Source: Hyphomicrobiales bacterium (lineage in GTDB: Bacteria; Pseudomonadota; Alphaproteobacteria; Rhizobiales; Xanthobacteraceae). Taken from it: a stretch of 64,000 bases of DNA. A program made the position numbers and the translations under genes. The first letter of the stretch is position 1. Each line of letters opens with the position of its first letter. Below the pieces are notes generated by a model. That model did not search any database, had not been told where the DNA came from, and saw only the letters and a list, made by a program, of their open reading frames with translations. Below are positions 53,697 through 62,438 of the stretch, piece after piece. Location: the NCBI GenBank assembly GCA_017305715.1, contig JAFKKG010000026.1, positions 1 through 64,000 on the forward strand, written 5' to 3'.

Positions 53697-55235
53697 GTGG
53701 AACCGATTAACGCTCGCTCGATGTTGGATGCCGCGGCAACGGCCGCGACCGCCGACAGGCCAATTGAACGGCGCCGCCGGTTGACGCCGGCAGCCCTTGC
53801 CGTCGCCAACCAGAAAGTCAGCCGCGCCTATTCGCCGATCGTGATCGCGGGCGCGGTCCGTCTCGTCGATTTCGTCATGCTCAGCGCGATCGGGATTGCG
53901 CTCTATTTTGCCTATGCCGTGCGCCTTGCCGGCTTTCACTGGGAATATGTCGCGGCGATCTTCGGCATGACGGCGACCGCCGTGATCTGCTTCCAGGCCG
54001 CCGACATCTACGAAGTGCAGGTGTTCCGCAGCCAGCTGCGCCAGATGACGCGGATGATCTCGTCCTGGGCCTTCGTATTCCTGCTGTTCATCGGCGCCTC
54101 CTTCATCGTCAAGCTCGGCAGCGAGATTTCACGGCTGTGGCTGTCGGCATTTTTCTTCGTCGGTCTGGCCGCCCTGATCACCGAGCGGCTGCTCCTGCGG
54201 ACCATGGTGCGCCGCTGGGCCCGCCAGGGCCGGCTCGACCGCCGCACCATCGTGGTGGGCTCCGACAAGAACGGCGAAGAACTGGTCGAAGCGCTGAAGA
54301 GCCAGGACGATTCGGACATCGACGTGCTCGGCGTGTTCGACGACCGCAATGACAGCCGCGCGCTGGATACCTGCGCCGGCAGTCCGAAGCTCGGCAAGGT
54401 CGACGACATCATCGAATTCGCCCGCCGCACCCGGGTCGATCTCGTGCTGTTCGCGCTGCCGATCTCGGCCGAGACGCGCATCCTCGAAATGCTGAAGAAG
54501 CTGTGGGTGCTGCCGGTCGACATCCGCCTCTCCGCCCACACCAACAAGCTGCGCTTCCGCCCCCGCTCCTATTCCTATCTCGGCGAGGTGCCGACGCTCG
54601 ACGTGTTCGAGGCGCCGATCACCGATTGGGACCTGGTGATGAAGTGGCTGTTCGACCACGTCGTCGGCTTCCTGATCCTGCTGCTGGCGTTGCCGGTGAT
54701 GGGATTGGTGGCGCTCGCCGTCAAGCTCGACAGTCCGGGGCCGGTGATCTTCCGCCAGAAGCGGTTCGGCTTCAACAATGAGCGGATCGACGTCTTCAAG
54801 TTCCGCTCGATGTACCACCATATGGCCGATCCGACCGCCGCCAAGGTGGTGACCAAGAACGATGCCCGCGTCACCCGGGTCGGGCGCTTCATCCGCAAGA
54901 CCAGCCTCGACGAATTGCCGCAGCTCTTCAATGTCGTGTTCAAGAGCAATCTGTCGCTGGTCGGCCCTCGCCCGCACGCGGTGCAGGGCAAATTGCAGAG
55001 CCGGCTGTTCGACGAGGCCGTCGACGGCTATTTCGCGCGCCACCGCGTCAAGCCCGGGATCACCGGCTGGGCGCAGATCAACGGCTGGCGCGGCGAAGTC
55101 GACACCGACGAGAAGATCCAGAAGCGCGTCGAATTCGACCTCTATTACATCGAGAACTGGTCGGTGCTGTTCGACCTCTACATCCTGCTCAAGACGCCGT
55201 TGGCGCTGATGACGAAGAACGAGAACGCTTACTGA
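53697..55235 (+). CDS. Undecaprenyl-phosphate sugar phosphotransferase initiating exopolysaccharide synthesis
   Basis: A 512-residue polyisoprenyl-phosphate hexose-1-phosphate transferase of the WcaJ/ExoY type that loads the first sugar phosphate on the lipid carrier. Four N-terminal membrane helices (about 48-165) and a CoA_binding_3 domain (RTIVVGSDKNGEELVEAL) precede a C-terminal bacterial sugar transferase domain: VKLDSPGPVIFRQKRFG, VFKFRSMYHHM, KTSLDELPQLFNV, LSLVGPRPHAV and KPGITGWAQINGWRGE. The start is a GTG; the upstream site is weak. Length matches the family (about 470-510). Confidence 0.94.
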   Translation: MEPINARSMLDAAATAATADRPIERRRRLTPAALAVANQKVSRAYSPIVIAGAVRLVDFVMLSAIGIALYFAYAVRLAGFHWEYVAAIFGMTATAVICFQAADIYEVQVFRSQLRQMTRMISSWAFVFLLFIGASFIVKLGSEISRLWLSAFFFVGLAALITERLLLRTMVRRWARQGRLDRRTIVVGSDKNGEELVEALKSQDDSDIDVLGVFDDRNDSRALDTCAGSPKLGKVDDIIEFARRTRVDLVLFALPISAETRILEMLKKLWVLPVDIRLSAHTNKLRFRPRSYSYLGEVPTLDVFEAPITDWDLVMKWLFDHVVGFLILLLALPVMGLVALAVKLDSPGPVIFRQKRFGFNNERIDVFKFRSMYHHMADPTAAKVVTKNDARVTRVGRFIRKTSLDELPQLFNVVFKSNLSLVGPRPHAVQGKLQSRLFDEAVDGYFARHRVKPGITGWAQINGWRGEVDTDEKIQKRVEFDLYYIENWSVLFDLYILLKTPLALMTKNENAY

Positions 55236-55292
55236 TGCATCCGCCCGTTCGGGCGGTGCCGCCTGCGAGTTGCGTAACGGTACGAGTATGTG

Positions 55293-56588
55293 ATGGCGTA
55301 TGCGGCGACAGCCGAGACTTCCCTGCCGCCGATAACGGCGCCGCCCGGCGTGCTCGCGGTACAGCGCGCGCTGGTGTGGCTGATCGGGGCGTCCGGGGCC
55401 ATCGTGTTCATCGAGCCGAGCCCTTATGAGATCGCGACGCTGCTTGCGACCGTGTTCTTCTTCGCCACCGGCGCATTGCGGATGCGGCTGGCGTTCATCC
55501 CGCTGCTCGCGACGCTGTGCCTGCTCAATACCGGCTATATGATCAGCGCGATTTCCGTGATCGACCAGCCGGTCGGCGCCGTCGACCGGCCCAGCGTCGC
55601 GATGTGGATCACGACCTCCTGGTACATGGCGATCACGGTGATGCTGTTCGCGATGGTGGTGGCCGAGGATACCGCGGCGCGGCTCGACATGCTCCGTCGC
55701 GGCCTCATCGTCGGCGCGATGATCGCGGCAGTGCTGGGCATCGCCGGCTATTTCAACGTCGTCCCGGGCGGCCGCAATCTGCTGACGCTGTACGACCGAG
55801 CCCGCGGCACCTTCAAGGACCCCAACGTGTTCGGCGCGTTCCTGATCCTGCCGGCGCTGTTCGCCCTGCAAAGCGTGGTCTCCGACAGGCTGGGAAAATC
55901 GCTGCGCAACACCATCGCCTTCGGCGTCATGTCGCTGGCGATTCTGCTGGCGTTTTCACGCGCGGCGTGGGGCGGGCTGATCCTGACCGCCATGTTCATG
56001 CTGGTGCTGATGGTGCTGACCAGCCGGTCGCAGGCGCAGCGCTCGCGCATCATCATCATTGCGCTGGTCGCCGTGGCGCTGGCGGCGGCGCTGGTGGCGG
56101 TGCTGCTGTCGTTCGATTCGATTTCGCAGATGTTCAAGCAGCGCGCCAGCTTCGACCAGAGCTATGATTCCGGCCGCTTCGGGCGGTTCGGCCGCTACAT
56201 CCTCGGCGCCGACATGGCGCTCGATCGGCCTTTCGGGATCGGCCCGCTGCAGTTCATCCGCTACTTCCCCGAGGACACCCATAATTCCTACCTCAACGCG
56301 TTCATGTCGGGCGGCTGGCTCTCCGGCATCTGCTATCCCGCGCTGGTGTTCATCACGGCGCTGAACGGATTCCGCTACATCTTCGTCCGCGCGCCCTGGC
56401 AGCGCGCGTATCTGGCCGTATTCGCGGCCTATCTCGGCACCGTGGGCGAAAGCTTTATCATCGACACCGACCATTGGCGGCACTTCTGGATGATGCTGGG
56501 GCTGATGTGGGGCATGTTCGTGGCCGCCGAACATTACAAGGCGCGCGCGAGCCAGGCGTTCAACGCCGCGGCCGTCCCGGCTTCCTGA
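55293..56588 (+). CDS. O-antigen ligase/Wzy-like polysaccharide polymerase
   Basis: A 431-residue inner-membrane protein with about 10-12 hydrophobic segments and a Wzy_C-type periplasmic loop containing RARGTFKDPNVFGAFLILPAL and PLQFIRYFPEDTHNSYLNAFMSGGW (the HNSYL motif of the O-antigen ligase/polymerase superfamily). It probably joins repeat units on the periplasmic side. ATG is chosen over a GTG one codon upstream. Its 3' end overlaps the convergent MarR gene by 29 bases. No flippase (Wzx) gene is seen in the locus. Confidence 0.9.
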   Translation: MAYAATAETSLPPITAPPGVLAVQRALVWLIGASGAIVFIEPSPYEIATLLATVFFFATGALRMRLAFIPLLATLCLLNTGYMISAISVIDQPVGAVDRPSVAMWITTSWYMAITVMLFAMVVAEDTAARLDMLRRGLIVGAMIAAVLGIAGYFNVVPGGRNLLTLYDRARGTFKDPNVFGAFLILPALFALQSVVSDRLGKSLRNTIAFGVMSLAILLAFSRAAWGGLILTAMFMLVLMVLTSRSQAQRSRIIIIALVAVALAAALVAVLLSFDSISQMFKQRASFDQSYDSGRFGRFGRYILGADMALDRPFGIGPLQFIRYFPEDTHNSYLNAFMSGGWLSGICYPALVFITALNGFRYIFVRAPWQRAYLAVFAAYLGTVGESFIIDTDHWRHFWMMLGLMWGMFVAAEHYKARASQAFNAAAVPAS

Positions 56589-57090
56589 CGGGCTTCTCCG
56601 CCGGCGCGTCGATCAATCCCTTCAGCGCCTCGGTCGCTTCCAGCACCGCCTTGTAGCCGTCGGTCGCAAAGCGCAGCAGCAATTGCAGCTCCGCTTCCGA
56701 ATAGCCGCTCCATACCTTGTGCATCGCCGTCTGCATCGGCACGTAGAAGCGCCCGATCCTGGCGACGTTCTCCGGCACGGTGACGATGAACACCTTGCGC
56801 CGGTCGGCCTCGTCGCGCTCACGGCGCACGAAGCCGGCCTTTTCCAGCCGGTCCACCACGCCGGTGATGGCGCCGGTGGTCAGCCCCGTCACCTCGGCGA
56901 GACGGCCGGCCGTGACGCGGCCCTCCAGATTGAGGAAATCGAGGCATTCGAGGTCGGAACCGGAAATGCCGGCCACGTTGGCGACGGCCTGGCCGAACAG
57001 CACGCCCTGCGCCGACGACCGCCGCATCGCCTCTTCGAGTTCCCCCAGCAGCGCGGCGCGCGCCTTCGGCCTTGACAAGCTCGGCTTCAT
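56560..57090 (-). CDS. MarR-family transcriptional regulator
   Basis: A 176-residue winged-helix regulator. The core (GISGSDLECLDFLNLEGRVTAGRLAEVTGLTTGAITGVVDRLEKAGFVRRERDEADRRKVFIVTV) is a standard MarR DNA-binding domain at about residues 42-110, flanked by dimerisation helices. A basic tail follows (KPVRKPGRPRR), unusual in length. It is divergent from an FAD monooxygenase gene, and ATATCTTAG repeats overlap its start codon, so it likely represses itself and that gene. Confidence 0.92.
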   Translation of the reverse strand: MKPSLSRPKARAALLGELEEAMRRSSAQGVLFGQAVANVAGISGSDLECLDFLNLEGRVTAGRLAEVTGLTTGAITGVVDRLEKAGFVRRERDEADRRKVFIVTVPENVARIGRFYVPMQTAMHKVWSGYSEAELQLLLRFATDGYKAVLEATEALKGLIDAPAEKPVRKPGRPRR

Positions 57091-57125
57091 ATCTTAGTCC
57101 GTTTATATCTTAGCTACTAAGATAT
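57089..57125. promoter_or_regulatory. MarR operator candidates (three ATATCTTAG half-sites)
   Basis: A perfect inverted repeat ATATCTTAG-CTA-CTAAGATAT lies at 57105-57125. A third half-site ATATCTTAG at 57089-57097 overlaps the MarR start codon, 16 bases from the inverted repeat. The layout fits autoregulation and control of the divergent monooxygenase gene. Confidence 0.75.
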
Positions 57126-57173
57126 TTAGCAGCATGAATTTTCCTACCACCCCACGGATGCGCGGAGCAAGGC

Positions 57174-58367
57174 ATGACCAGACCACCCAAAGCCCTGATC
57201 ATCGGCGGCGGCATCGCAGGACCGGTAACCGGAATCTTTCTCAAGCGGGCCGGTATCGACGCCGAGGTGTTCGAGGCACGGCCCTACTCCACCGGCATCG
57301 GCGGCGGCCTGCAGATCGCGCCGAACGGCATGCATGTGCTGGCCGAGCTTGGCCTCGCCGACGACATGATCGCGCGCGGCGCGGTCGCCGAATCCTTCGA
57401 TTTCTATTCGCAGGCAGGCGACCGCCTCGGCTCGCTCAACCGCAACATGAAAGAGCGGTTCGGCCAGCCCGCGGTGAACATGTGCCGCGCCACGCTCAAC
57501 GAAGTGCTGGTCAACAAGGCCTGGTGCGAGAATGTCGAGTTGCGGTTCGAAAAACGCCTGGTGGCGATCGAGGATCGCGCCGACCAGCCTGTCGTGGCGC
57601 ATTTTTCCGACGGCACCACGGCCGAGGGTGATTTCGTCATCGGCGCAGACGGCGTGCATTCGGCGGCGCGCGGCCATGTGGTTCCGGACGGCCCGAAACC
57701 GTTCGATACGGGATTGATCGGCTTTGGCGGATTTGTCCCGCGCGCGGTGATCGAGAACGCGCCCATTGGGCAACGCGTGGTGACGACGTTCGGCCAGAGC
57801 GGGTTCTTCGGCTACGGCTTCTGCAGTCCCGATCCCGCTGACGGCGCGATGTGGTGGAGCACGCAGCCGTCGCATGGCGTCGATGCGGCGACCTATCGCG
57901 CCATGAGCCGGGAGCAGCTAAGGCAGCATTTGCAGAATTTTCATGCCGGCTGGCACGATCCGATCGCGCAAATCCTGGCGGCCGCCGAAAACATCGTGGT
58001 GACCGACACGCTCGATGTCGCGACCTTGCCGACCTGGTCGCGGAAGCGGACGCTTCTGATCGGCGACGCCGCCCACGCCACCAGCCCGCATGCCGGCCAG
58101 GGCGCGTCACTGGCGCTGGAGGACGCGATGCGGCTCGGGCGGCTGATGCAGACGAGGCAGGAATTGTCCCTGACGTTCCAGAATTTCGAAGCCGAGCGGC
58201 GGCCGCGTGCCGAGAAGATCGTGGCGATCGCCCGCCGCAACGGCAACAGCAAGCGCGAGTTCTCACCGACCGGCGCCTGGATCCGCAACCGGATGATGAA
58301 ACTGATGCTGCCGCTCGGCGCCCGCGCGATGGATTTCATGTACGCGTACGATCCCCGCGCGGCGTAG
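57174..58367 (+). CDS. FAD-dependent monooxygenase (UbiH/salicylate hydroxylase type)
   Basis: A 397-residue cytoplasmic group A flavoprotein hydroxylase. FAD motif GGGIAGPVTGIFLKRAG near residue 11, DG motif VIGADGVHSAARG near residue 160, and GD motif LLIGDAAHATSPHAGQGASLALED near residue 290. It probably hydroxylates an aromatic compound using NAD(P)H and oxygen; the substrate is unknown. GGAGCAAGGC supports the ATG. Regulated most likely by the divergent MarR protein. Confidence 0.93.
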   Translation: MTRPPKALIIGGGIAGPVTGIFLKRAGIDAEVFEARPYSTGIGGGLQIAPNGMHVLAELGLADDMIARGAVAESFDFYSQAGDRLGSLNRNMKERFGQPAVNMCRATLNEVLVNKAWCENVELRFEKRLVAIEDRADQPVVAHFSDGTTAEGDFVIGADGVHSAARGHVVPDGPKPFDTGLIGFGGFVPRAVIENAPIGQRVVTTFGQSGFFGYGFCSPDPADGAMWWSTQPSHGVDAATYRAMSREQLRQHLQNFHAGWHDPIAQILAAAENIVVTDTLDVATLPTWSRKRTLLIGDAAHATSPHAGQGASLALEDAMRLGRLMQTRQELSLTFQNFEAERRPRAEKIVAIARRNGNSKREFSPTGAWIRNRMMKLMLPLGARAMDFMYAYDPRAA

Positions 58368-58380
58368 CGGTCGCGCGGGT

Positions 58381-59559
58381 CTATTTCTCCACCGCAAATG
58401 TCAGGCCGGCATGGTCGACCAGCCGCTTGATCAATTTGTGCTGCATCGCCGCCCCCGGCGTCCAGATGCCGCCGGGCACGTCAGGCGTATCGCGCAGCAG
58501 GCAGATCGCGCATTCGGAGATCATTTTTGACGTCGAGCCATAGCCGGGGTCGCGGTCGCCCTTCACCGAAGCGCGGACCTGTCGGCCGTCGGGGGCGATC
58601 GCAACATAGAGTAGATCATAGAGACCGTTCTCGCGCTCTTGCTTTGACGGGCCCTCGCCCGGCTTGGGCGCGTCGGGGCCGGTCTTTGCGGTGTTGGCGG
58701 CCATCACGAGCTTGGCGTTGGCTTCGCCCCGCTCGCCCGCCCCCGTCAGCACCATTTCGTCGTAGACGAATTCCTGCCCGTACGGAAATCCCATCAGCAT
58801 GTTCGAGCGATGGACGTTGCGGGTGTTGATCAGCGCCATCATGAAGGGCGCGACCCACGAACCCAAATCCTCCTCATAGGACGGCTTGCTGCCGGGCGGC
58901 TGTTTCGGCCCCTTGAATCCGGGCGTCAGCGCGAACGGATCCTTGAGCATGGCGACGAGGCTGAGGTCCTTGGCGACCGCGTCGAAGGTCGCCTTGGCGC
59001 TGGCGGCGGTGCCGCCGGACAGGGTGCCGCGCATGTCGCGCACGCGGCCCTTGACGCGCGAAGCCGGCGCGCCGAACACCCGCTTGGCCTCCTCTTGCAC
59101 GAAGAAGGCTCCGAGTTCGAACGGCACCGAGTCGAACCCGCACGAAAATACGATGCGCGCGCCGCTCGCTTTCGCCGCCGCTTCATGCTTGTCGATCATC
59201 TGGCGCATCCACAGCGGCTCGCCGCAGAGATCGAAATAGTCGGTGCCGGATTCCACACAGGCCGCGAGCAGCTCGTTGCCGTAAAACTGGTATGGGCCAA
59301 CCGTCGTGATCACGGACTTCGTCTGCTCGACCATCGCCTTCAGCGACGCGGCATCGGCCGCATCCGCCACGATCAAGGGCGTATCCGATGGCGCGCCGAT
59401 CGCATCGCGCACGGCAGCGAGCTTGTCCTTGCTGCGCCCGGCCATCGCCCATTTCAGATGACTGTCGCCCTTGTACTGCGCGGCCAGATATTCGGCGACG
59501 AGCTGGCCGGTAAAACCGGTGGCGCCATAGACAACGATGTCGAATTTCGACGAAGACAT
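58381..59559 (-). CDS. Saccharopine dehydrogenase-like (trans-acting enoyl reductase type) protein
   Basis: A 392-residue NAD(P)-binding protein. The Rossmann motif YGATGFTGQLVAEYLA is near residue 12, with the conserved region SVITTVGPYQFYGNELLAACVESGTDYFDLCGEPLW and FSCGFDSVPFELG. This is the saccharopine dehydrogenase-like family that includes mycobacterial trans-acting enoyl reductases and eukaryotic SCCPDH. The substrate is unknown; a lipid role is possible. It converges with the monooxygenase gene (13 bases) and lies downstream of the DUF169 gene with 58 bases between. Confidence 0.88.
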   Translation of the reverse strand: MSSSKFDIVVYGATGFTGQLVAEYLAAQYKGDSHLKWAMAGRSKDKLAAVRDAIGAPSDTPLIVADAADAASLKAMVEQTKSVITTVGPYQFYGNELLAACVESGTDYFDLCGEPLWMRQMIDKHEAAAKASGARIVFSCGFDSVPFELGAFFVQEEAKRVFGAPASRVKGRVRDMRGTLSGGTAASAKATFDAVAKDLSLVAMLKDPFALTPGFKGPKQPPGSKPSYEEDLGSWVAPFMMALINTRNVHRSNMLMGFPYGQEFVYDEMVLTGAGERGEANAKLVMAANTAKTGPDAPKPGEGPSKQERENGLYDLLYVAIAPDGRQVRASVKGDRDPGYGSTSKMISECAICLLRDTPDVPGGIWTPGAAMQHKLIKRLVDHAGLTFAVEK

Positions 59560-59617
59560 ATTCTATTCCCTAAGGTGATTTGGTAGCCGAAGCAGCCGGT
59601 TCGGGCCGCTTCTAGCG

Positions 59618-60403
59618 CTATTTCTTCGCGTAGGATACGCCCATGCCAGCGCGGACGTCGGCCTGGATGCCATAGGGTGCGATCGGATAGCGCAGGCCGT
59701 TTTTTGCCAGCTGCTTCATGCCGATAATGGCCTTGGCCAGATGCGCGGGCTGCAGCGCCATCAGCATCTCCTCGTCGGGCACGCCGCCATAGCGGCGCTC
59801 GGCAAAGCACGGCAGCGAAAGGCTTGGCTCGCCGGTCTTGAGCGCCCGCCCCCAGGAATCCGCGCACGCGGTCTCGCCGACCACGCCCCATTCGAACTTC
59901 TTGTAGCCGGTATATTGCAGCCCGTTGATCAGGATGATCATCTGGCCCGGCGTCGCATAGACGAGACAGATATCCGGCGGATTGAGCCGGCCGCTGGTGA
60001 TCGGGCTCACCGCCATCGCCTGGTAGCGGCCAAACGGCACCACATCGAGCGCCTCCTGGCGCAGCCTGGCGTCCTCCTCGGTGCCATGCCAGACCCCGAC
60101 ATAGTTCTTGCCTTCGAGAAATTTTTCGTCCCTTGGCGCGAGCCCGATCACGGCGCGACATTGCGCGCCGACCAGATCTTCCCCGGTGATGCCGACCGTC
60201 CAGCCGAGCCGTGAGGCCATGCTGACGATCTGGTCGGTGGTGTGCACCGCGCTGGGCCGCCGGATCTTTGGAATCGCCGCCATCTCCTCGACGGTCGCAA
60301 ACATCTTGATGCCGATCACGGTGGTCCGCAGGCGCAGCAGGCTGATCAGGTCGGCAGCGATGCCGTTCAGGTCGAACGCTTCTGGCGGCGTTTGTTGTTG
60401 CAT
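59618..60403 (-). CDS. DUF169 domain-containing protein
   Basis: A 261-residue cytoplasmic protein spanning the whole DUF169 domain: TTVIGIKMFATVEEMAAIP, VGITGEDLVGAQCRAVIGL, CLVYATPGQMIILINGLQYTGYKKFEWGVVGETACADSWGRAL and SLPCFAERRYGGVPDEEMLMALQP. Its three cysteines fall in conserved positions of the family, which hints at metal or cofactor binding, but no biochemical role is established. It is upstream of the saccharopine dehydrogenase-like gene on the same strand and may be co-transcribed. Confidence 0.88.
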   Translation of the reverse strand: MQQQTPPEAFDLNGIAADLISLLRLRTTVIGIKMFATVEEMAAIPKIRRPSAVHTTDQIVSMASRLGWTVGITGEDLVGAQCRAVIGLAPRDEKFLEGKNYVGVWHGTEEDARLRQEALDVVPFGRYQAMAVSPITSGRLNPPDICLVYATPGQMIILINGLQYTGYKKFEWGVVGETACADSWGRALKTGEPSLSLPCFAERRYGGVPDEEMLMALQPAHLAKAIIGMKQLAKNGLRYPIAPYGIQADVRAGMGVSYAKK

Positions 60404-60481
60404 GGCGTAAACTCCCTTTTCGGCGAACCCGGTGCGCCTGTTGGCGTCAATCCTACCCCGGCCGTCCGCTTGTTGCGACCT

Positions 60482-61288
60482 CTACTTCGGCGCCGGTCCC
60501 GGCAAGAGATCGTCGATCTTGCCGGTGGCCCGGTACGCCACCAGCCCCATCCATTCGCGCACCGCGACATCGGTCCGCCCCAATCCGTCAAGCACGACAT
60601 TCGAAAACGAAAACAGATCGCCGCGGCCGCCGGCCCGCCAATCGACCGGATAGGCTTCGACCGCAAATCCCGCCTTGCGGAACAGCCCGATCGAGCGCGG
60701 CATGTGAAAGGCCGACGTCACCAGCAACCAGCGTTCACCTTCCTTCGGCGCCACCAGCGCTTTCGAGAATTGCGCGTTCTCCACGGTGTTGCGCGACGCG
60801 CGCTCCATGATCAGCCGCGATTTTGCAATGCCGAGACTCTCGAACACGGCGCCCGCGAAATCGGCTTCCCGCGCGTCGTTCGAAATCAGATTGGCACTGC
60901 CACCGGAATACACGATGCGCGCGTTCGGATAGCGGTGCGCCAGCGCCGCCGCCGCGATGATGCGGTCGGGGGCGCCGCGCACCACCGGCGTGCCATGCGC
61001 GGCCGACAGATCCGCCTCGATCGAGGCGCCGAGGACGATGATGCCGTCCGGCGGCTTGCCGCCGCCGGCCTCCCAGCGCGGAAAGCGCTGTTCCAGCGGA
61101 TAGATCAAATAGTTTCCGAGCGGCGACAATCCGCAGATCACCAGCAGCAGCACCGCCGATATCACCAGCTTGCGGCCGAGCGCGGCAAAGCGTGTCACCA
61201 GCAGGATCGCGCCGACGACGCCGATCCCGATCAGGAAATTGGTCGGCAGCAGCAGGTAGCCGAGCGTTTTGGAAAGCGTGAAGAACAA
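60482..61288 (-). CDS. YdcF/ElyC family membrane protein
   Basis: A 268-residue protein with two N-terminal membrane helices (about 10-30, 38-60) and a DUF218 domain: DGIIVLGASIEADLS, RIIAAAALAHRYPNARIVYSGG, ERASRNTVENAQFSKALV, LLVTSAFHMPRSIGLFRKAGFAVEAYPVDWR. The E. coli relatives ElyC and SanA act in envelope biogenesis; the reaction is not known. The start is a TTG with AAGGG upstream, because no ATG or GTG lies near the first helix. Confidence 0.88.
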   Translation of the reverse strand: MFFTLSKTLGYLLLPTNFLIGIGVVGAILLVTRFAALGRKLVISAVLLLVICGLSPLGNYLIYPLEQRFPRWEAGGGKPPDGIIVLGASIEADLSAAHGTPVVRGAPDRIIAAAALAHRYPNARIVYSGGSANLISNDAREADFAGAVFESLGIAKSRLIMERASRNTVENAQFSKALVAPKEGERWLLVTSAFHMPRSIGLFRKAGFAVEAYPVDWRAGGRGDLFSFSNVVLDGLGRTDVAVREWMGLVAYRATGKIDDLLPGPAPK

Positions 61289-61325
61289 GGGGACCCTTCA
61301 GGCGCGGTATCGATCCAGCATTGGT

Positions 61326-61453
61326 CGTCATACGCGGGCTTGACCCGCGTATCCATCCTTCTTCAAGAAAGCCTTGTCCGAAAAATGATGGATTGCCGGG
61401 TCATAGGCAGCGGAAGCGACGCTGTCCCGTGGACGGCTACGCCCGGCAATGAC
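61326..61453. repeat. Dispersed repeat ('GTCATACGCGGGC' ... 'CCCGGCAATGAC')
   Basis: The element starts GTCATACGCGGGCTTGACCC and ends CCCGGCAATGAC, with ATCCATCCTTCTTC and GATGGATTGCCGGG inside. I recognise this family from Bradyrhizobium intergenic DNA. It ends 37 bases before the acetamidase start, so it lies in the promoter region. Confidence 0.85.
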
Positions 61454-61489
61454 ACACTGGTCAACAAGCGCCAGACAAGAAAGCCTCCC

Positions 61490-62431
61490 ATGACGCATCA
61501 TCACCTGCATTCCAGCCCCAAAACCTGCCACTGGGGCTTTTTCGAAGCGAAATTGACGCCGGTCCTGACCATTGCCAGCGGCGACGAGGTCACGGTCGAC
61601 ACCATCACCGGCGGCCCGGAAGTGGTCCCGGACCGCAGCAAATTTCACGTGCCGCCGGAGCTCGCCGATGTCCACGCCCAGAACGAGCGCATGGTGCCGG
61701 GCCATATCCTGACCGGGCCGATCGCGGTTGAGGGCGCCGCCCCCGGCGACGTACTCGAAATCGACATCCTCGACGTCCAGCTTCGGCAGGACTGGGGCTA
61801 CAACTTGATCCGGCCGCTGTCAGGCACCCTGCCCGACGACTTCCACGAGACGCGGATTCTCAACATCCCGCTCGATCTCAAACGAATGGTCGGCCGGATG
61901 CCGTGGGGCCTCGAGCTGCCCCTAAAACCGTTCTTCGGCGTGATGGGCGTGGCGCCGCCGCCGGCCTGGGGCCGCATCACCTCCCTGATCCCGCGCGCGA
62001 TGGGCGGCAATCTGGACAACAAGGAGTTAGGCGCCGGCGCCAAGCTCTATCTGCCGGTGTTCGTGCCCGGCGCGCTGTTTTCCTGCGGCGACGGGCACGG
62101 GGTGCAAGGCGACGGCGAAGTCTGCGTCACCGCGATCGAGACCGCGTTGCAGGGCCGCTTCCGCCTGACGCTGCGCAAGGATATCAAACTGGATTATCCG
62201 CGCGCGGAGACCGCAACCCATTACATGACGATGGCGATGGACCCCGACCTCGACCAGTGCGTGGTGCGCGCGCTGCGCGACATGATCGTGCTGCTCGGCG
62301 AGAAACGTAATTTATCGCGCGAGGACGCCTACACCCTGTGCAGCCTTGCCGCCGATCTGCGCGTCACGCAGACCGTGAACGGCTCCAAAGGCATCCACTG
62401 CATGATCGAAAAGGGCGTCGTGCACGGCTGA
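61490..62431 (+). CDS. Acetamidase/formamidase family protein
   Basis: A 313-residue cytoplasmic amidase of the FmdA_AmdA family that releases ammonia from small amides. Motifs: GDEVTVDTITGGPEV, GHILTGPIAVEGAAPGDVLEIDILDV, GRITSLIPRAMGGNLDNKELGAG and FSCGDGHGVQGDGEVCVTAIE with the metal-binding His-Asp set. Length is normal. The start at MTHHHLHSSPKTCHWG is chosen, with AAGCCTCCC as a weak upstream site; a frame extending back over 400 codons lies antisense to YdcF and is not credible. It converges with the Bug gene (7 bases between stops). Confidence 0.92.
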   Translation: MTHHHLHSSPKTCHWGFFEAKLTPVLTIASGDEVTVDTITGGPEVVPDRSKFHVPPELADVHAQNERMVPGHILTGPIAVEGAAPGDVLEIDILDVQLRQDWGYNLIRPLSGTLPDDFHETRILNIPLDLKRMVGRMPWGLELPLKPFFGVMGVAPPPAWGRITSLIPRAMGGNLDNKELGAGAKLYLPVFVPGALFSCGDGHGVQGDGEVCVTAIETALQGRFRLTLRKDIKLDYPRAETATHYMTMAMDPDLDQCVVRALRDMIVLLGEKRNLSREDAYTLCSLAADLRVTQTVNGSKGIHCMIEKGVVHG

Positions 62432-62438
62432 TGCCGGA

